Shown here piece by piece: positions 1 to 9,755 of a stretch of DNA of 64,000 bases. The number at the start of each line of letters is the position of its first letter. The stretch's first letter is position 1. The position numbers were made by a program, and so were the translations under genes. Under the pieces are notes generated by a model. It saw nothing but the letters and a program-made list of their open reading frames with translations. It was not told where the DNA came from and ran no database searches. This stretch comes from Budorcas taxicolor (lineage: Eukaryota > Chordata > Mammalia > Artiodactyla > Bovidae), in assembly GCF_023091745.1 (NCBI RefSeq), contig NC_068915.1, forward strand, positions 34,588,001 through 34,652,000, in the 5' to 3' direction.

Positions 1-2637
1 TGAAAATGGAGAGATCACAACAGACAACACAGAAATACAAAGGACCATAAGAGACTACTATCAGCAATTATATGCCAATAAAATGGACAACGTGGAAGAA
101 ATGGACAAATTCTTAGAAAAGTACAATTTTCCAAAACTGAACCAGGAAGAAATAGAAAATCTTAACAGACCCATCACAAGCACGGAAAGTGAAACTGTAA
201 TCAGAAATCTTCCAGCAAACAAAAGCCCAGGCCCAGACGGCTTCACAGCTGAATTCTACCAAAAATTTCAAGAAGAGCTAACACTTATCCTACTCAAACT
301 CTTCCAGAAAACTGCAGAGGAAGATGAACTTCCAAACTCATTCAATGAGGCAACCATCACCCTAATACCAAAATCTGACAAAGATGCTACAAAAAAAGAA
401 AACTACAGGCCAATATCACTGATGAACATAGATGCAAAAATTCTCAACAAAATTCTAGCAATCAGAATCCAATAACACATTAAAAAGATCATACACCATG
501 ACCAAGTGGGCTTTATCCCAGGGATGCAAGGATTCTTCAATATCCACAAATCAATCAATGTAATTCACCACATTAACAAATTGAAAAATAAAAGCCATAT
601 GATTATCTCAATAGATGCACAGAAGGCCTTTGACAAAATTCAACATCCATTTATGATAAAAACTCTCCAGAAAGCAGGAATAGAAGGAACATACCTCAAC
701 ATAATAAAAGCTATATATGACAAACCCACAGAAAACATTATTCTCAATGGTGAAAAATTGAAAGCATTTCCCCTAAAGTCAGGAACAAGACAAGGGAGCC
801 CACTTTCACCGCTACTGTTCAATATAGTTCTGGAAGTTTTGGCCACAGCAATCAGAGCAGAAAAATAAATAAAAGGAATCCAAATTGGAAAAGAAGAAGT
901 AAAACTCTCACTGTTTGCAGATGACATGATCCTCTACATGGAAAACCCTAAAGACTCCAGCAGAAAATTACTAGAGCTAATCAATGAATATAGTAAAGTT
1001 GCAGGATATAAAATCAACACACAGAAATCCCTTGCATGCTATACACTAATAATGAGAAAGTAGAAAAAGAAATTAAAGAAACAATTCCATTCACCATTGC
1101 AACGAAAAGAATAAAATACTTAGGAATATATCTACCTAAAGAAACTAAAGACCTATATATAGAAAACTATAAAACACAGATGAAAGAAATCAAAGAGGAC
1201 ACTAAGAGATGGAGAAATATACCATGTTCGTGGATTGGAAGAATCAATATAGTGAAAAGGAGTATACTACCCAAAGCAATCTACAGATTCAATGCAATCC
1301 CTATCAAGCTACCAGTGATATTATTCACAGAACTAGAACAAATAATTTCAAGATTCGTATGGAAATACAAAAAACCTCCAATAGCCAAAGCAGTCTTGAG
1401 AAAGAAGAATGGAACTGGAGGAATCAACTTGCCTGACTTCAGGCTCTACTACAAAGCCATAGTCATCAAGACAGTATGGTACTGGCACAAAGACAGAAAT
1501 ATAGATCAATGTAACAAAACAGAAAGCCCAGAGATAAATCCACACACATATGGACATCTTATCTTTGACAAAGGAGGCAAGAATATACAATGGAGTAAAG
1601 ACAATCTCTTTAACAAGTGGTGCTGGGAAAACTGGTCAACCACTTGTAAAAGAATGAAACTAGATCACTTTCTAACACCACACACAAAAATAAACTCAAA
1701 ATGGATTAAAGATCTAAATGTAAGACCAGAAACTATAAAACTCCTAGAGGAGAACATAGGCAAAACACTCTCCAACATAAATCACAGTAGGATCCTCTAT
1801 GATCCACCTCCCAGAATACTGGAAATAAAAGCAAAAATAAACAAATGGGATCTAATTAAAATTAAAAGCTTCTGCACAACAAAGGAAAATATCAGCAAAG
1901 TGAAAAGACAGCCTTCTGAATGGGAGAAAATAATAGCAAATGAAGCAACTGACAAACAACTAATCTCAGAAATATACAAGCAAGTCCTGCAGCTCAATTC
2001 CAGAAAAATAAACGACCCAATCAAAAAATGGGCCAAAGAACTAAATAGACATTTCTCCAAAGAAGACATACGGATGGCTAACAAACACATGAAAAGAGGC
2101 TCAACATCACTCATTATCAGAGAAATGCAAATCAAAACCACAATGAGGTACCACTTCACACCAGTCAGAATGGCTGCGATCCAAAAATCTGCAAGCAATA
2201 AATGCTGGAGAGGGTGTGGAGAAAAGGGAACCCTCCTACACTGTTGGTGGGAATGCAAACTAGTACAGCCACTATGGAGAACAGTGTGGAGATTCCTTAA
2301 AAAATTGCAAATAGAAGTGCCTTATGACCCAGCAACCCCACTGCTGGGCATACACACCGAGGAAACCAAAATTGAAAGAGACACGTGTACCCCAATGTTC
2401 ACTGCAGCACTGTTTATAATAGCCAGGACATGGAAACAACCTAGATGTCCATCAGCAGATGAATGGATAAGAAAGCAATGGTACATATACACAATGGAGT
2501 ATTACTCAGCCATTAAAAGGAATACATTTGAATCAGTTCTAATGAGATGGATGAAACTGGAGCTGATTATACAGAGTGAAGTAAGCCAGAAAGAAAAACA
2601 CCAATACAGTATACTAACACATATATATGGAATTTAG
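1..2637 (+). pseudogene. L1 ORF2 (reverse transcriptase) remnant, copy 1
   Basis: ORF2 of L1 encodes endonuclease, reverse transcriptase and a C-terminal cysteine-rich region, which together copy the element RNA into chromosomal DNA. Visible here: the linker, RT fingers and palm, thumb and C-terminus. The polymerase motif L-F-A-D-D is intact at 911-925. The cysteine-rich segment (C-W-R-G-C-G ... H-C-W-W-E-C) is at 2203-2256. The frame is broken by TAA at 473-475 (CAA in copy 2), TAA at 866-868, and a one-base loss near 1030 relative to copy 2. A clean 533-codon stretch then follows at 1036-2637. It cannot make active protein. The long open tail suggests a fairly young insertion. Confidence 0.93.
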
Positions 2638-2992
2638 AAAGATGGCAATGATGACCCCGTATGTGAGACAGCAAAAGAGACACAGATGTGTAGAGCGGAC
2701 TTTTGGACTCAGAGGGAGAGGGAGAGGGTGGGATGATTTGGGAGAATGGCATTGAAACATGTATACTATCATGTAAGAAACGAATCGCCAGTCTATGTCC
2801 GATGCAGCATACAGGATGCTGGTGCACAGTGATGACCCAGAGAGATGTTATGGGGAGGGAAGAGGGAGGGGGGCTCATATTTGGGATCGCATGTACACCC
2901 ATTGTGTATTCATGTCAATGTATGCAAAACCAATACAGTACTGTAAAGTAAAATAAAGTAAAAATAAAAATTAAAAAAAAACAAAAAACAAA
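1..2992 (+). mobile_element. L1 (bovine L1_BT type) LINE, 3' part, copy 1
   Basis: Non-LTR retrotransposon cut by the window edge; only the part from the endonuclease/RT linker of ORF2 to the poly-A tail is visible. ORF2 ends at 2637. The 3' UTR (2638-2940) carries the purine-rich GAGGGAGAGGGAGAGG block near 2710 and ends in an A-rich tail at 2941-2992 with AAAGTAAAATAAAG-type spacing. It aligns by eye with copy 2 at 22866-26904, position 1 here matching 23949 there, with few differences. Both lie on the + strand, antisense to the predicted host gene. Family assignment is sure; subfamily less so. Confidence 0.95.
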
Positions 2993-3131
2993 GAGGTTCA
3001 GGCTATATGTCGAGCAAATGGTCAGGGAGCCTGGAGTAGAGCAGAAAAAACACGCTGTCAATACAGAAACGGTATAGTCATACATATAGTGGTGTGCTGG
3101 TAAATATTTAACAGCAGCTCACCAAAATTTA

Positions 3132-3345
3132 GGGCTTCCCTGGTGGCACAGAGGTAAAGCTTCTGCCTTCAATGCAGGAGAAGCAGGAGACACAAGTTCA
3201 ATCCCTGAGTGGGAAAGATCCCTTGGAGAAGGAAATGGAAACCCACTATAGTATTTTTGCCTGGAAAATTCCATGAAAAGAGGAGTCTATGGGTTCACAA
3301 AGAATTGGAAATGACCGAACAACTGAACACACACACACACACACA
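3132..3345 (+). mobile_element. Bov-tA SINE with (AC)n tail
   Basis: Ruminant tRNA-Glu-derived SINE. The head GGGCTTCCCTGGTGGC holds the A-box-like region, a degenerate B box (AGTTCAATCCC) follows, then the Bov-A body, ending in (AC)n at 3324-3345. Diverged about as much as an average copy. No clear target-site duplication. Confidence 0.9.
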
Positions 3346-4039
3346 AATTAAAAATCCCTACCTTGTAGTATATGCCAATTTCTGTAGCATAACACTCCCT
3401 TATGGCTGATTTCAAGCTACCAAAGTGACTTAAATAAATCTACAATTGGGAAATATGTACAGCACTATTATATACTATTTCCTCATAAAGATTCAATAGA
3501 TGTAAATATGTAAATAAGCTCACAAGTGTAATTCAACGGAAAATATAGTAAAGTTAGTTGGAAATGTAGAGCTTTGAGTACTAATTACCTTTTAAAAATA
3601 CATTTTTTTAAATTATAAATATATATAATTTAACCTTTTTAATGTCTGTGCTTAACTGCTTAACACGCCACTTCTAAACACAACTGCATAGATTCCAGAC
3701 ACAAAGACTACCCTGGTAGTATAAGCTGGTACAGAATGCAGAGATTTCTTCCAGTATTTACTTTAATAGCTAACATAAGTACATGACTGGATGTCCCCCG
3801 TAGTGTGTAACAATCATTTCTCTTAAGTTCCTTTCTTTCCTTGATTCAATTCTGGCCTCTAGTGGTAGCTGCTAGTGTTATTATTATTGTCATTGTTAGC
3901 AAAGAGAGTACAACCTGGTCATCATTGTAAGGAGCCACAACACCAGCCATACTAAACAGTTACATTTCTCTGTTTTCACAGTATTTATTAATATATTTTA
4001 AAAATAATGGGAAAGAAATTAAATAATAATGGGATATAA
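3346..4039. other. Unassigned AT-rich intronic sequence
   Basis: No ORF, splice-flanked exon or repeat family that I can name. A short ATT/GTT-rich run lies near 3875-3900. Confidence 0.5.
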
Positions 4040-4160
4040 TAAAAAGTCACACTGGGAGTCAGAAATCTCAGACTGTTGTTCTGAATTCTACCAACTAGAG
4101 GAAAGTTATTAAAATTTTGGTCCTTTCATTTCACATCTTTGAAATAATATTGTATACATT
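4040..4160 (+). repeat. MIR SINE fossil
   Basis: Degenerate match to the MIR core in forward orientation: GGGAGTCAGA, then the segments corresponding to 'ctaccactta', 'gggcaagtta' and 'tttcatctgtaaaa'. Very diverged. The sequence from 4161 to 4495 beyond it is unassigned. Confidence 0.45.
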
Positions 4161-4507
4161 TTTATAGAAATCTTCTAAAGAAAATAACTTTTAATTATAA
4201 AAATAAAACCATAACATAGTTGAATCCTAAATAGTGGTTGATTCTTGGATGTAAAGATCAAAGACTTCCCCGACTATTTTACTAACTAGTTCATTATCTA
4301 ATTGAGCATAGGCTGCAAGAGGGCAGCTGTATTCAAAGGGCAAAATCAGTCAAACATTAAGATTGATTTTATTAGATTAATTGTTATTTGAAAAAAAATG
4401 CCTAAATAAACTAGTTTTATGGCATCATACAACATCTCTATATCATCAGAGTGAAATCCTGTTGAAAGGTCTCTAAACAGCTTTTAATAATATATAAACA
4501 TAACGAT

Positions 4508-4777
4508 CAGAGAAGGCAATGGCACCCCACTCCAGTACTCTTGCCTGGAAAATCCCATGGATGGAGGAGCCTGGTAGGCTGCAGTCCATGGGGTCACAAA
4601 GAGTCGGACACGACTGAGCGACGTCACTTTCACTTTTCACTTTCATGCATTGGAGAAGGAAATGGCAACCCACTCCAGCATTCTTGCCTGGAGAATCCCA
4701 GGGATCAGGGAGCCTGGTGGGCTGCCGTCTATGGGGTCGTTCATAGTCGGACACGACTGAAGCAACTTAGCAGCAGC
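4508..4777 (+). mobile_element. Bov-A2 SINE (dimeric), intact
   Basis: Two Bov-A monomers joined by the CACTTTTCACTTTCATGCATTGGAG linker region near 4630-4655, ending in a CAGCAGCA tail. Flanked by a 12-bp target-site duplication, AAACATAACGAT at 4496-4507 and AAACATAATGAT at 4778-4789 (one mismatch), so both ends are exact. Confidence 0.95.
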
Positions 4778-4849
4778 AAACATAATGATAGCTGATGCCC
4801 ATTTTTCTTTATCCAACCTTCCCAAGACTAGGTATCAGTTTATTCTCTT

Positions 4850-4975
4850 TTCAGTCTCTCTGCAGAATCTTAGAATCTTTGAGTTGAAGAGTACCTTATA
4901 AAACAGAACTACAAACACTTCATTTGACATATGAGAAAGGCTAAGTTCCAAGAGAATAGTTGACCCCTGCCCTGC
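4850..4975 (-). repeat. MIR-related ancient SINE fossil
   Basis: Contains TAGAATCTTTGAGTTG followed by a remnant of the 'cattttacagatgaggaaactgagg' block (ACTTCATTTGACATATGAGAAAGG), seen in reverse-oriented MIR elements. Highly diverged. Family uncertain. Confidence 0.45.
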
Positions 4976-5067
4976 ATTATGCAGTTAATTATTGAAAGAG
5001 GAGAGATTAACCAGGTCTACAGACATCACTATCTACCAGCAGTAAAAATATCAATCTTACAGCAGAT

Positions 5068-5073
5068 CATTAC
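5068..5073 (-). other. Splice donor of the CCSER1-like exon
   Basis: Read on the minus strand, the coding sequence CAAGAG is followed directly by GTAATG, a good GT donor. Coding phase is 0 at this junction. Confidence 0.75.
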
Positions 5074-5281
5074 CTCTTGAAGAACTCTCTTCATCTTTAA
5101 TAATAATGTCTTGACGGCCGTGCAGTCCTGTAACATCAGTCTGAATGGCAGAGAATCTATGCCTCCATTTTCTTCCACACTTGGCAGGGGCCAATCTGCA
5201 GATGGACTGCTAGGCACTCCCCTGATATGGGAATATCTGGCTTCCTGATCAATGTCTTTTGCTAATTTCAGGGAAAGGTTC
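5074..5281 (-). CDS. CCSER1: Internal coding exon of a CCSER1-like (FAM190A) gene
   Basis: 208-bp exon on the minus strand: one base completing a split codon, then 69 complete codons, with no stop. The peptide starts N-L-S-L-K-L-A-K-D and ends L-L-L-K-M-K-R-V-L-Q-E. Its conserved core (residues about 45-69, L-P-F-R-L-M-L-Q-D-C-T-A-V-K-T-L then K-M-K-R-V) is what I recall of the coiled-coil serine-rich family CCSER1/CCSER2, just ahead of their C-terminal coiled coil. CCSER1 has been linked to mitosis, but its molecular role is poorly defined. The boundaries come from the acceptor TTAG at 5282-5285 after a long pyrimidine tract, and the GTAATG donor at 5068-5073. No neighbouring exon is visible, which fits the giant introns known for CCSER1. 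The paralogue CCSER2 cannot be fully excluded. The exon call is firmer than the gene name. Confidence 0.75.
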
Positions 5282-5299
5282 CTAAGGGGAAAAAAAAAA
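5282..5299 (-). other. Splice acceptor and polypyrimidine tract
   Basis: On the minus strand, ten T, then CCCC, TT and AG directly precede the exon. This is a strong acceptor that fixes the 5' edge of the exon in phase 2. Confidence 0.75.
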
Positions 5300-5773
5300 G
5301 AACAAAAATTACTATGTAGCATATTCAGAGCAGTATTTACCAAGCCACTGATCAATGTTAGGAGTGAGCTGGAAAAAATTCCTTGTGACTCTCATTATTT
5401 CCTCATATTAGTCTGAAAATTTTGAAACCTTTTGTCCAAATTATTAAATGGTTCAATTTTATATGTAGCAGTAGTAAGATTCAATGAGAATCACTGTTTC
5501 AGAATGTGCTTTTTTTTTCTCCAACTGAAATTCAATTTACACACAATAACAAAATGTTTACACTTACTTAACCCTTTCAAAATTTTGAAAGCCAAAAGAA
5601 ATCACTGAAAGTGAAATTTAATGTAGGGGTTTTCTGAAAATAATGTTTAAAAATTATCTGGCAAGAAAAGTTTAAGATAGCAATATTGGGATAAATTACC
5701 TTAGGTAATTATTATTTTAAATTACTAAATCAATCAATTGTGTATTAAGCCATTTTGTGGATTAAGAAAGACA

Positions 5774-5823
5774 AGTATGCATAAGATTTTATGTGAGAAT
5801 AGTGAAGTAAATGTAAGGTGTAT
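5774..5823. repeat. 50-bp direct repeat, left copy (flanks Bov-A2)
   Basis: Starts AGTATGCATAAG and ends TAAGGTGTAT. Repeated at 6090-6139 with one mismatch (GAGAAT here, GAAAAT there). It flanks the SINE at 5824-6089 and is far longer than an ordinary L1-mediated target-site duplication. Confidence 0.9.
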
Positions 5824-6089
5824 GGCACCCCACTCCAGTACTCTTGCCTGGAAAATCCCATGGATGGAGGAGCCTGGTAGGCTGCAGTCCATGGGGTTGC
5901 TAAGAGTCGGACACGACTGAGCGACTTCACTTTGACTTTTCACTTTCATGCATTGGAGAAGGAAATGGCAACCCACTCCAGTATTCTTGCCTGGAGAATC
6001 CCAGGGATGGGGGAGCCTGGTGGGCGGCCATCTATGGGGTCACACAGAGTCAGACACGACTGAAGCGACTTAGCAGCAGTAGCAGCAGC
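5824..6089 (+). mobile_element. Bov-A2 SINE, slightly 5'-truncated
   Basis: Dimeric Bov-A element very like the one at 4508-4777, but starting at GGCACCCCACTCC, so the first ten or so bases of the family are missing. Tail is (CAGCAG)n with an AGT interruption. Flanked directly by the 50-bp repeats. Confidence 0.93.
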
Positions 6090-6139
6090 AGTATGCATAA
6101 GATTTTATGTGAAAATAGTGAAGTAAATGTAAGGTGTAT
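6090..6139. repeat. 50-bp direct repeat, right copy
   Basis: Second copy of 5774-5823, 49 of 50 positions the same by eye. Confidence 0.9.
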
Positions 6140-6847
6140 AACTCCATATATAATGAGCATGCTTATCAAATAATCATTAAATATTTAGTACAGTAATATG
6201 TGGAAAACTATTTATTTTGCTCTACTTGCTAATCAACAGTTACTTTAAAATTATGCATTTCAAAAATACTTTCACACACTTTAATTAAAGGTGTGTATAA
6301 AGAAAAGATATTAAGATTTACAGTTTTCACATGTGTTTAAGAGGCAGATATAAAAATATATGAAAGGAGGAGTTTATGAAAATGGTCATTTTTAATGGAT
6401 TTGTCTAAATTTATCTCCATTCATTAGAACCAAGGACCTACACAATAATGACAGTTAAACTCATAGCTCAGGAAATTTATGAAATAATACTTTAGGACTT
6501 TTGCTCAATTTCAAAAGCTTTTATGTATATTATTCTCTGAAGTAAATGACAAGGTCACTTGGCAACCTAAATTAAAAAACAGAGTTGCCTTGGAGCTTGC
6601 CACTAAGATCAGGTAAAGGTGCAAATAAAACAGAATTTCCTTGGTTAATTTTATCCAAATGTGATTATTCAATTTATAAAACATTGCACAATCAGTAAAG
6701 AAAACACATTTTTGGATCACACAATTGTTTACTTGTCTTCACAGGTATATTCATTAATTACAATTGTCATTTCAAATGGTAAGATATTAATTACTACCCC
6801 CTCTTTATGTTTATAATGAAATAATAAATAAGTAGTCATAGCGAAGA
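6140..6847. other. Unassigned AT-rich intronic sequence
   Basis: No recognisable exon or repeat family. Confidence 0.5.
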
Positions 6848-7005
6848 TTTTTTAAGGATTGACTGTAGGCCAAGTACTGTGCAAACCATTTCATGTGTGT
6901 TAATTTATTCAAATGCTAAACAAGACCAAGAGTTAAACATAGTATGTTCATTTTCCATGTGAGTAAACAGGCCTAGAGAATTTCTCAAATTTAAATAGCC
7001 TGAGA
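6848..7005 (-). repeat. MIR SINE fossil
   Basis: Reverse-oriented MIR: GGCCAAGTACTGTGCAAACC, a TTAATTTATTCAAATGC block and CATTTTCCATGTGAGTAAACAGGCC are recognisable. The SINE at 7006 abuts its end. Confidence 0.7.
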
Positions 7006-7121
7006 GACTTCCCTGGCAGTTCAGTGGTTAAGACCCATCTTCCAACACATGGGGCATGAGTTTGACCCCTGATCTGGGAAAACTAAGATCCCACAGTACT
7101 GCAGATTGCACCCAAAAAAAG
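7006..7121 (+). mobile_element. CHR-type tRNA-derived SINE
   Basis: Starts GACTTCCCTGGCAGTTCAGTGG, has the 'ctgatctgggaaaactaagatcccaca' block, and ends CACCCAAAAAAAG. This is the cetartiodactyl CHR-type SINE, distinct from Bov-tA. A short stub like the reverse of a SINE head (CCACCAGGGAAGTCC) also lies at 7214-7228. Confidence 0.75.
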
Positions 7122-7242
7122 TTGACCTGAGGTGAATCAACCTAAGTACATAAGCAGGATAAGACTCTTTTCCTACTAACCACATAATGTGTATATAAGA
7201 CTTTTCTTACTAGCCACCAGGGAAGTCCTAATATATGTGTGT

Positions 7243-9492
7243 GTCAGTCAATCAGTTAGTCAGTTCAGTTGCTCAGTTGTGTGCAACATTGCGACCCCAT
7301 GATTCACAGCACACCAGGCCTTCCTGTCCATCACCAACTACCAGAGTTCACTCAAACTCATGTGCATCAGTTGGTGATGCCATCCAGCCATCTCATCCTT
7401 GTTGTCCCCTTCTCCTCCTGCCCCCAATTCCTCCCAGCATCAGGGTCTTTTCCAGTGAGTGAACTCTTCGCATGAGGTGGCCAAAGTATTGGAGTTTCAG
7501 CTTTAGCATCACTCCTTCCAAAGAACACCCAGGAATGATCTCCTTTAGGATGAACTGGTTGAATCTCCTTGCAGTCATCAGGATTCTCAAGAGTCTTCTT
7601 CAATACCACAGTTCAAAAGCATCAATTCTTCAGCACCCAGCTTTCTTCACAGTCCAACTCTCACATCCATACATGACCACTGGAAAAACCATAGCCTTGA
7701 TTAGACAGACCTTTGTCAGCAAAGTAATATCTCTCCTTTTTAATATGCTCTCTAGGTTGGTCATAACTTTCCTTCCAAGAGATAAGCGTCTTTTAATTTC
7801 ATGGCGGCAATCACCATCTGCAGTGATTTTGGAGCCCAAAAAAATAAAGACACTGTTTCCACTATTTCCCTATCTATCTGCCATGAAGTGATGGGACCAG
7901 ATGCCATGATCTTTGTTTTCTGAATGTTGAGTTTTAAGCCAACTATTTCACTCTCCTCTTTCTTCATCAAGAGGCTTTTGAGTTCCTCTTCACTTTTTGC
8001 CATAAGGGTGGTGTCATCTGCATATCTGAGGTTCTTGATATTTCTCCTGGCAATCTTGATTCCAGCTTGTGTTTCTTCCACCCCAGGGTTTCTCATGATG
8101 TACTCTGCATATAAGTTAAATAAGCAGGGTGACAATATACAGCCTTGACATACTCCTTTTCCTATTTGGAACCAGTCTGTTGTTCCACGTCCAGTTCTAA
8201 CTGTTGCTTCCTGACCTGCATACAGATTTCTCAAGAGGCAGGTCACGTGGTCTAGTATTCCCATCTCTTTCAGAATTTTCCACAGTTTACTGTGATCCAC
8301 ACAGTCAAAGGCTTTGGCATAGTCAATAAAGCAGAAATACATGTGTTTCTCGAACTCTCTTGCTGTTTCGATGATCCAGTGGATGTTGGCAATTTGATTT
8401 CTGGTTCCTCTGCCTTTTCTAAAACCAGCTTGAACATCTGGAAGTTCATGGTTCATGTACTACTGAAGCCTGGCTTGGAGAATTTTGAGCATTACTTTAC
8501 TAGCATGTGAGATGAGTGCAACTTTGCGGTAGTTTGAGCATTCTTTGGCATTGCCTTTCTTTGGGATTGGAATGAAAACTGACCTTTTCCAGTCCCGTGG
8601 CCATTGTTGAGTTTTCTAAATATGCCGGCATATTGAGTGCAGTACTTTCACAGCATTATCTTTCAGGATTTGAAATAGCTCAACTGGAATTCCATCGCCT
8701 CCACTAGTTTTGTTCGTAGCAATGCTTTCTAAGGCCCACTTGACTTCACATTCCAGGATGTCTGGCTCTAGGTGAGTGATCATACCATCGTGATTATCTT
8801 GGTTGTGAAGATCTTTTTTGTACAGTTCTTCTGTGTATTCTTGCCACCTCTTCTTAATATCTTCTACTTCTGTTAGGATCATACCATTTCTGACCTTTAT
8901 AGAGCCCATCTTTCCTTGAAATGTTCCCTTGGTATCTAATTTTCTTGAAGAGATCTCTAGTCTTTCCCATTCTGTTGTTTTCCTCTATTTCTTTGCATTG
9001 ATTGCTGAGGAAGGCTTTCTTATCTCTCCTTACTAGTCTTTGGAACACTGCATTCAAATGGGAATATCTTTCCTTTTCTCCTTTGCTTTTCACGTCTCTT
9101 CTTTTCACAGCTATTTGTAAGGCCTCCTCAGACAGCCATTTTGCTTTTTTGCATTTCTTTCCCATGGGGATGGTCTTGATCCCTGTCTCCTGTACAATGT
9201 CATGAACCTCTGTCCATAGTTCATCAGGCACTCTATCAGATCAAGTCCCTTAAATCTGCTTCTCACTTCCACTGTATAACCATAAGGGATTTGATTTAAA
9301 TCATACCTGAATGATCTAGTGGTTTTCCCTACTTTCTTCAATTTAGTCTGAATTTGGCAATAAGGAGTTCATGATCTGAACACAGTCAGCTTCCGGTCTT
9401 GTTTTTGCTGACTGTATAGAGTTTCTCCATGTTTGGCTGCAAAGAATATAATCAATCTTAATTTTGGTGTTGACCATCTAGTGATGTCCATG
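7243..9492 (-). mobile_element. BovB (RTE) LINE, antisense, 5'-truncated
   Basis: Read on the + strand this starts with the BovB 3' tail (GTCAGTTCAGTTGCTCAG) and runs through the C-terminal region, the RT and the linker. It stops inside the endonuclease part at ATGTCCATGT, next to a (TG)/(CA) repeat. It is about 2.25 kb of a roughly 4-kb element. ATGTGTGTGT-like sequence borders both ends and could be a duplication, but it is low-complexity. Confidence 0.93.
7630..9341 (-). pseudogene. BovB reverse transcriptase remnant
   Basis: Minus-strand coding remnant of the BovB ORF. The open segment 7761-8456 holds F-I-D-Y-A-K-A-F-D (RT motif A) and R-Y-A-D-D (motif C, codons at 8013-8024), both catalytic aspartate sites intact. 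Upstream pieces at 8616-8909 and 8854-9231 hold the linker and RT N-terminus, in a different frame. Several frame breaks and stops make it non-functional. Confidence 0.88.
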
Positions 9493-9534
9493 TGTGTGTG
9501 TACACACTCACACACACACACACACACACACACA
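9491..9534. repeat. (TG)n/(CA)n microsatellite
   Basis: TGTGTGTGTG, then TACACACTCA, then about 15 CA units, at the truncated 5' end of the antisense BovB. Confidence 0.95.
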
Positions 9535-9554
9535 TAAAATAATTAATGTACCTC

Positions 9555-9755
9555 AGGTAGCCCTGTAAGGACTTCATATATGCTAAACCATTTAGTACTC
9601 ATAAAACTCTTTTAGGTATTGTAATTCTTACCTGACAGTGAGGGATTTGAGTCTCAGTGAGACTCATATTGAGGTACATGCTGATAGCAACACAGCAAAC
9701 AATTGGCAGAGCTGAGATTTGGATGCAAGCAGTGCACTCGAGCTCTAAGTTACTA
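9555..9755 (-). repeat. MIR SINE fossil
   Basis: Reverse MIR: GACAGTGAGGGATTTGAGTCTCAGTGAG, AACACAGCAAACAATTGGCAGAGCTGAGATT and a GCAGTGCACTCGAGCTCTAA end correspond to the family blocks. Confidence 0.75.

Noticed and set aside
1797..2258. 153-codon minus-strand ORF, with an almost identical one at 25747-26208
   Set aside because: Both are the reverse of the conserved L1 ORF2 C-terminal half. Their likeness follows from the L1 copies being alike, not from a gene.
1036..2637. 533-codon ORF that could pass for an intact host gene
   Set aside because: It is the thumb and C-terminal part of L1 ORF2, frame-shifted from its RT start; no independent promoter or start context.
4473..4825. Overlapping ORFs of 60-93 codons on both strands
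   Set aside because: Translations of Bov-A2; the same peptides recur wherever Bov-A elements occur.
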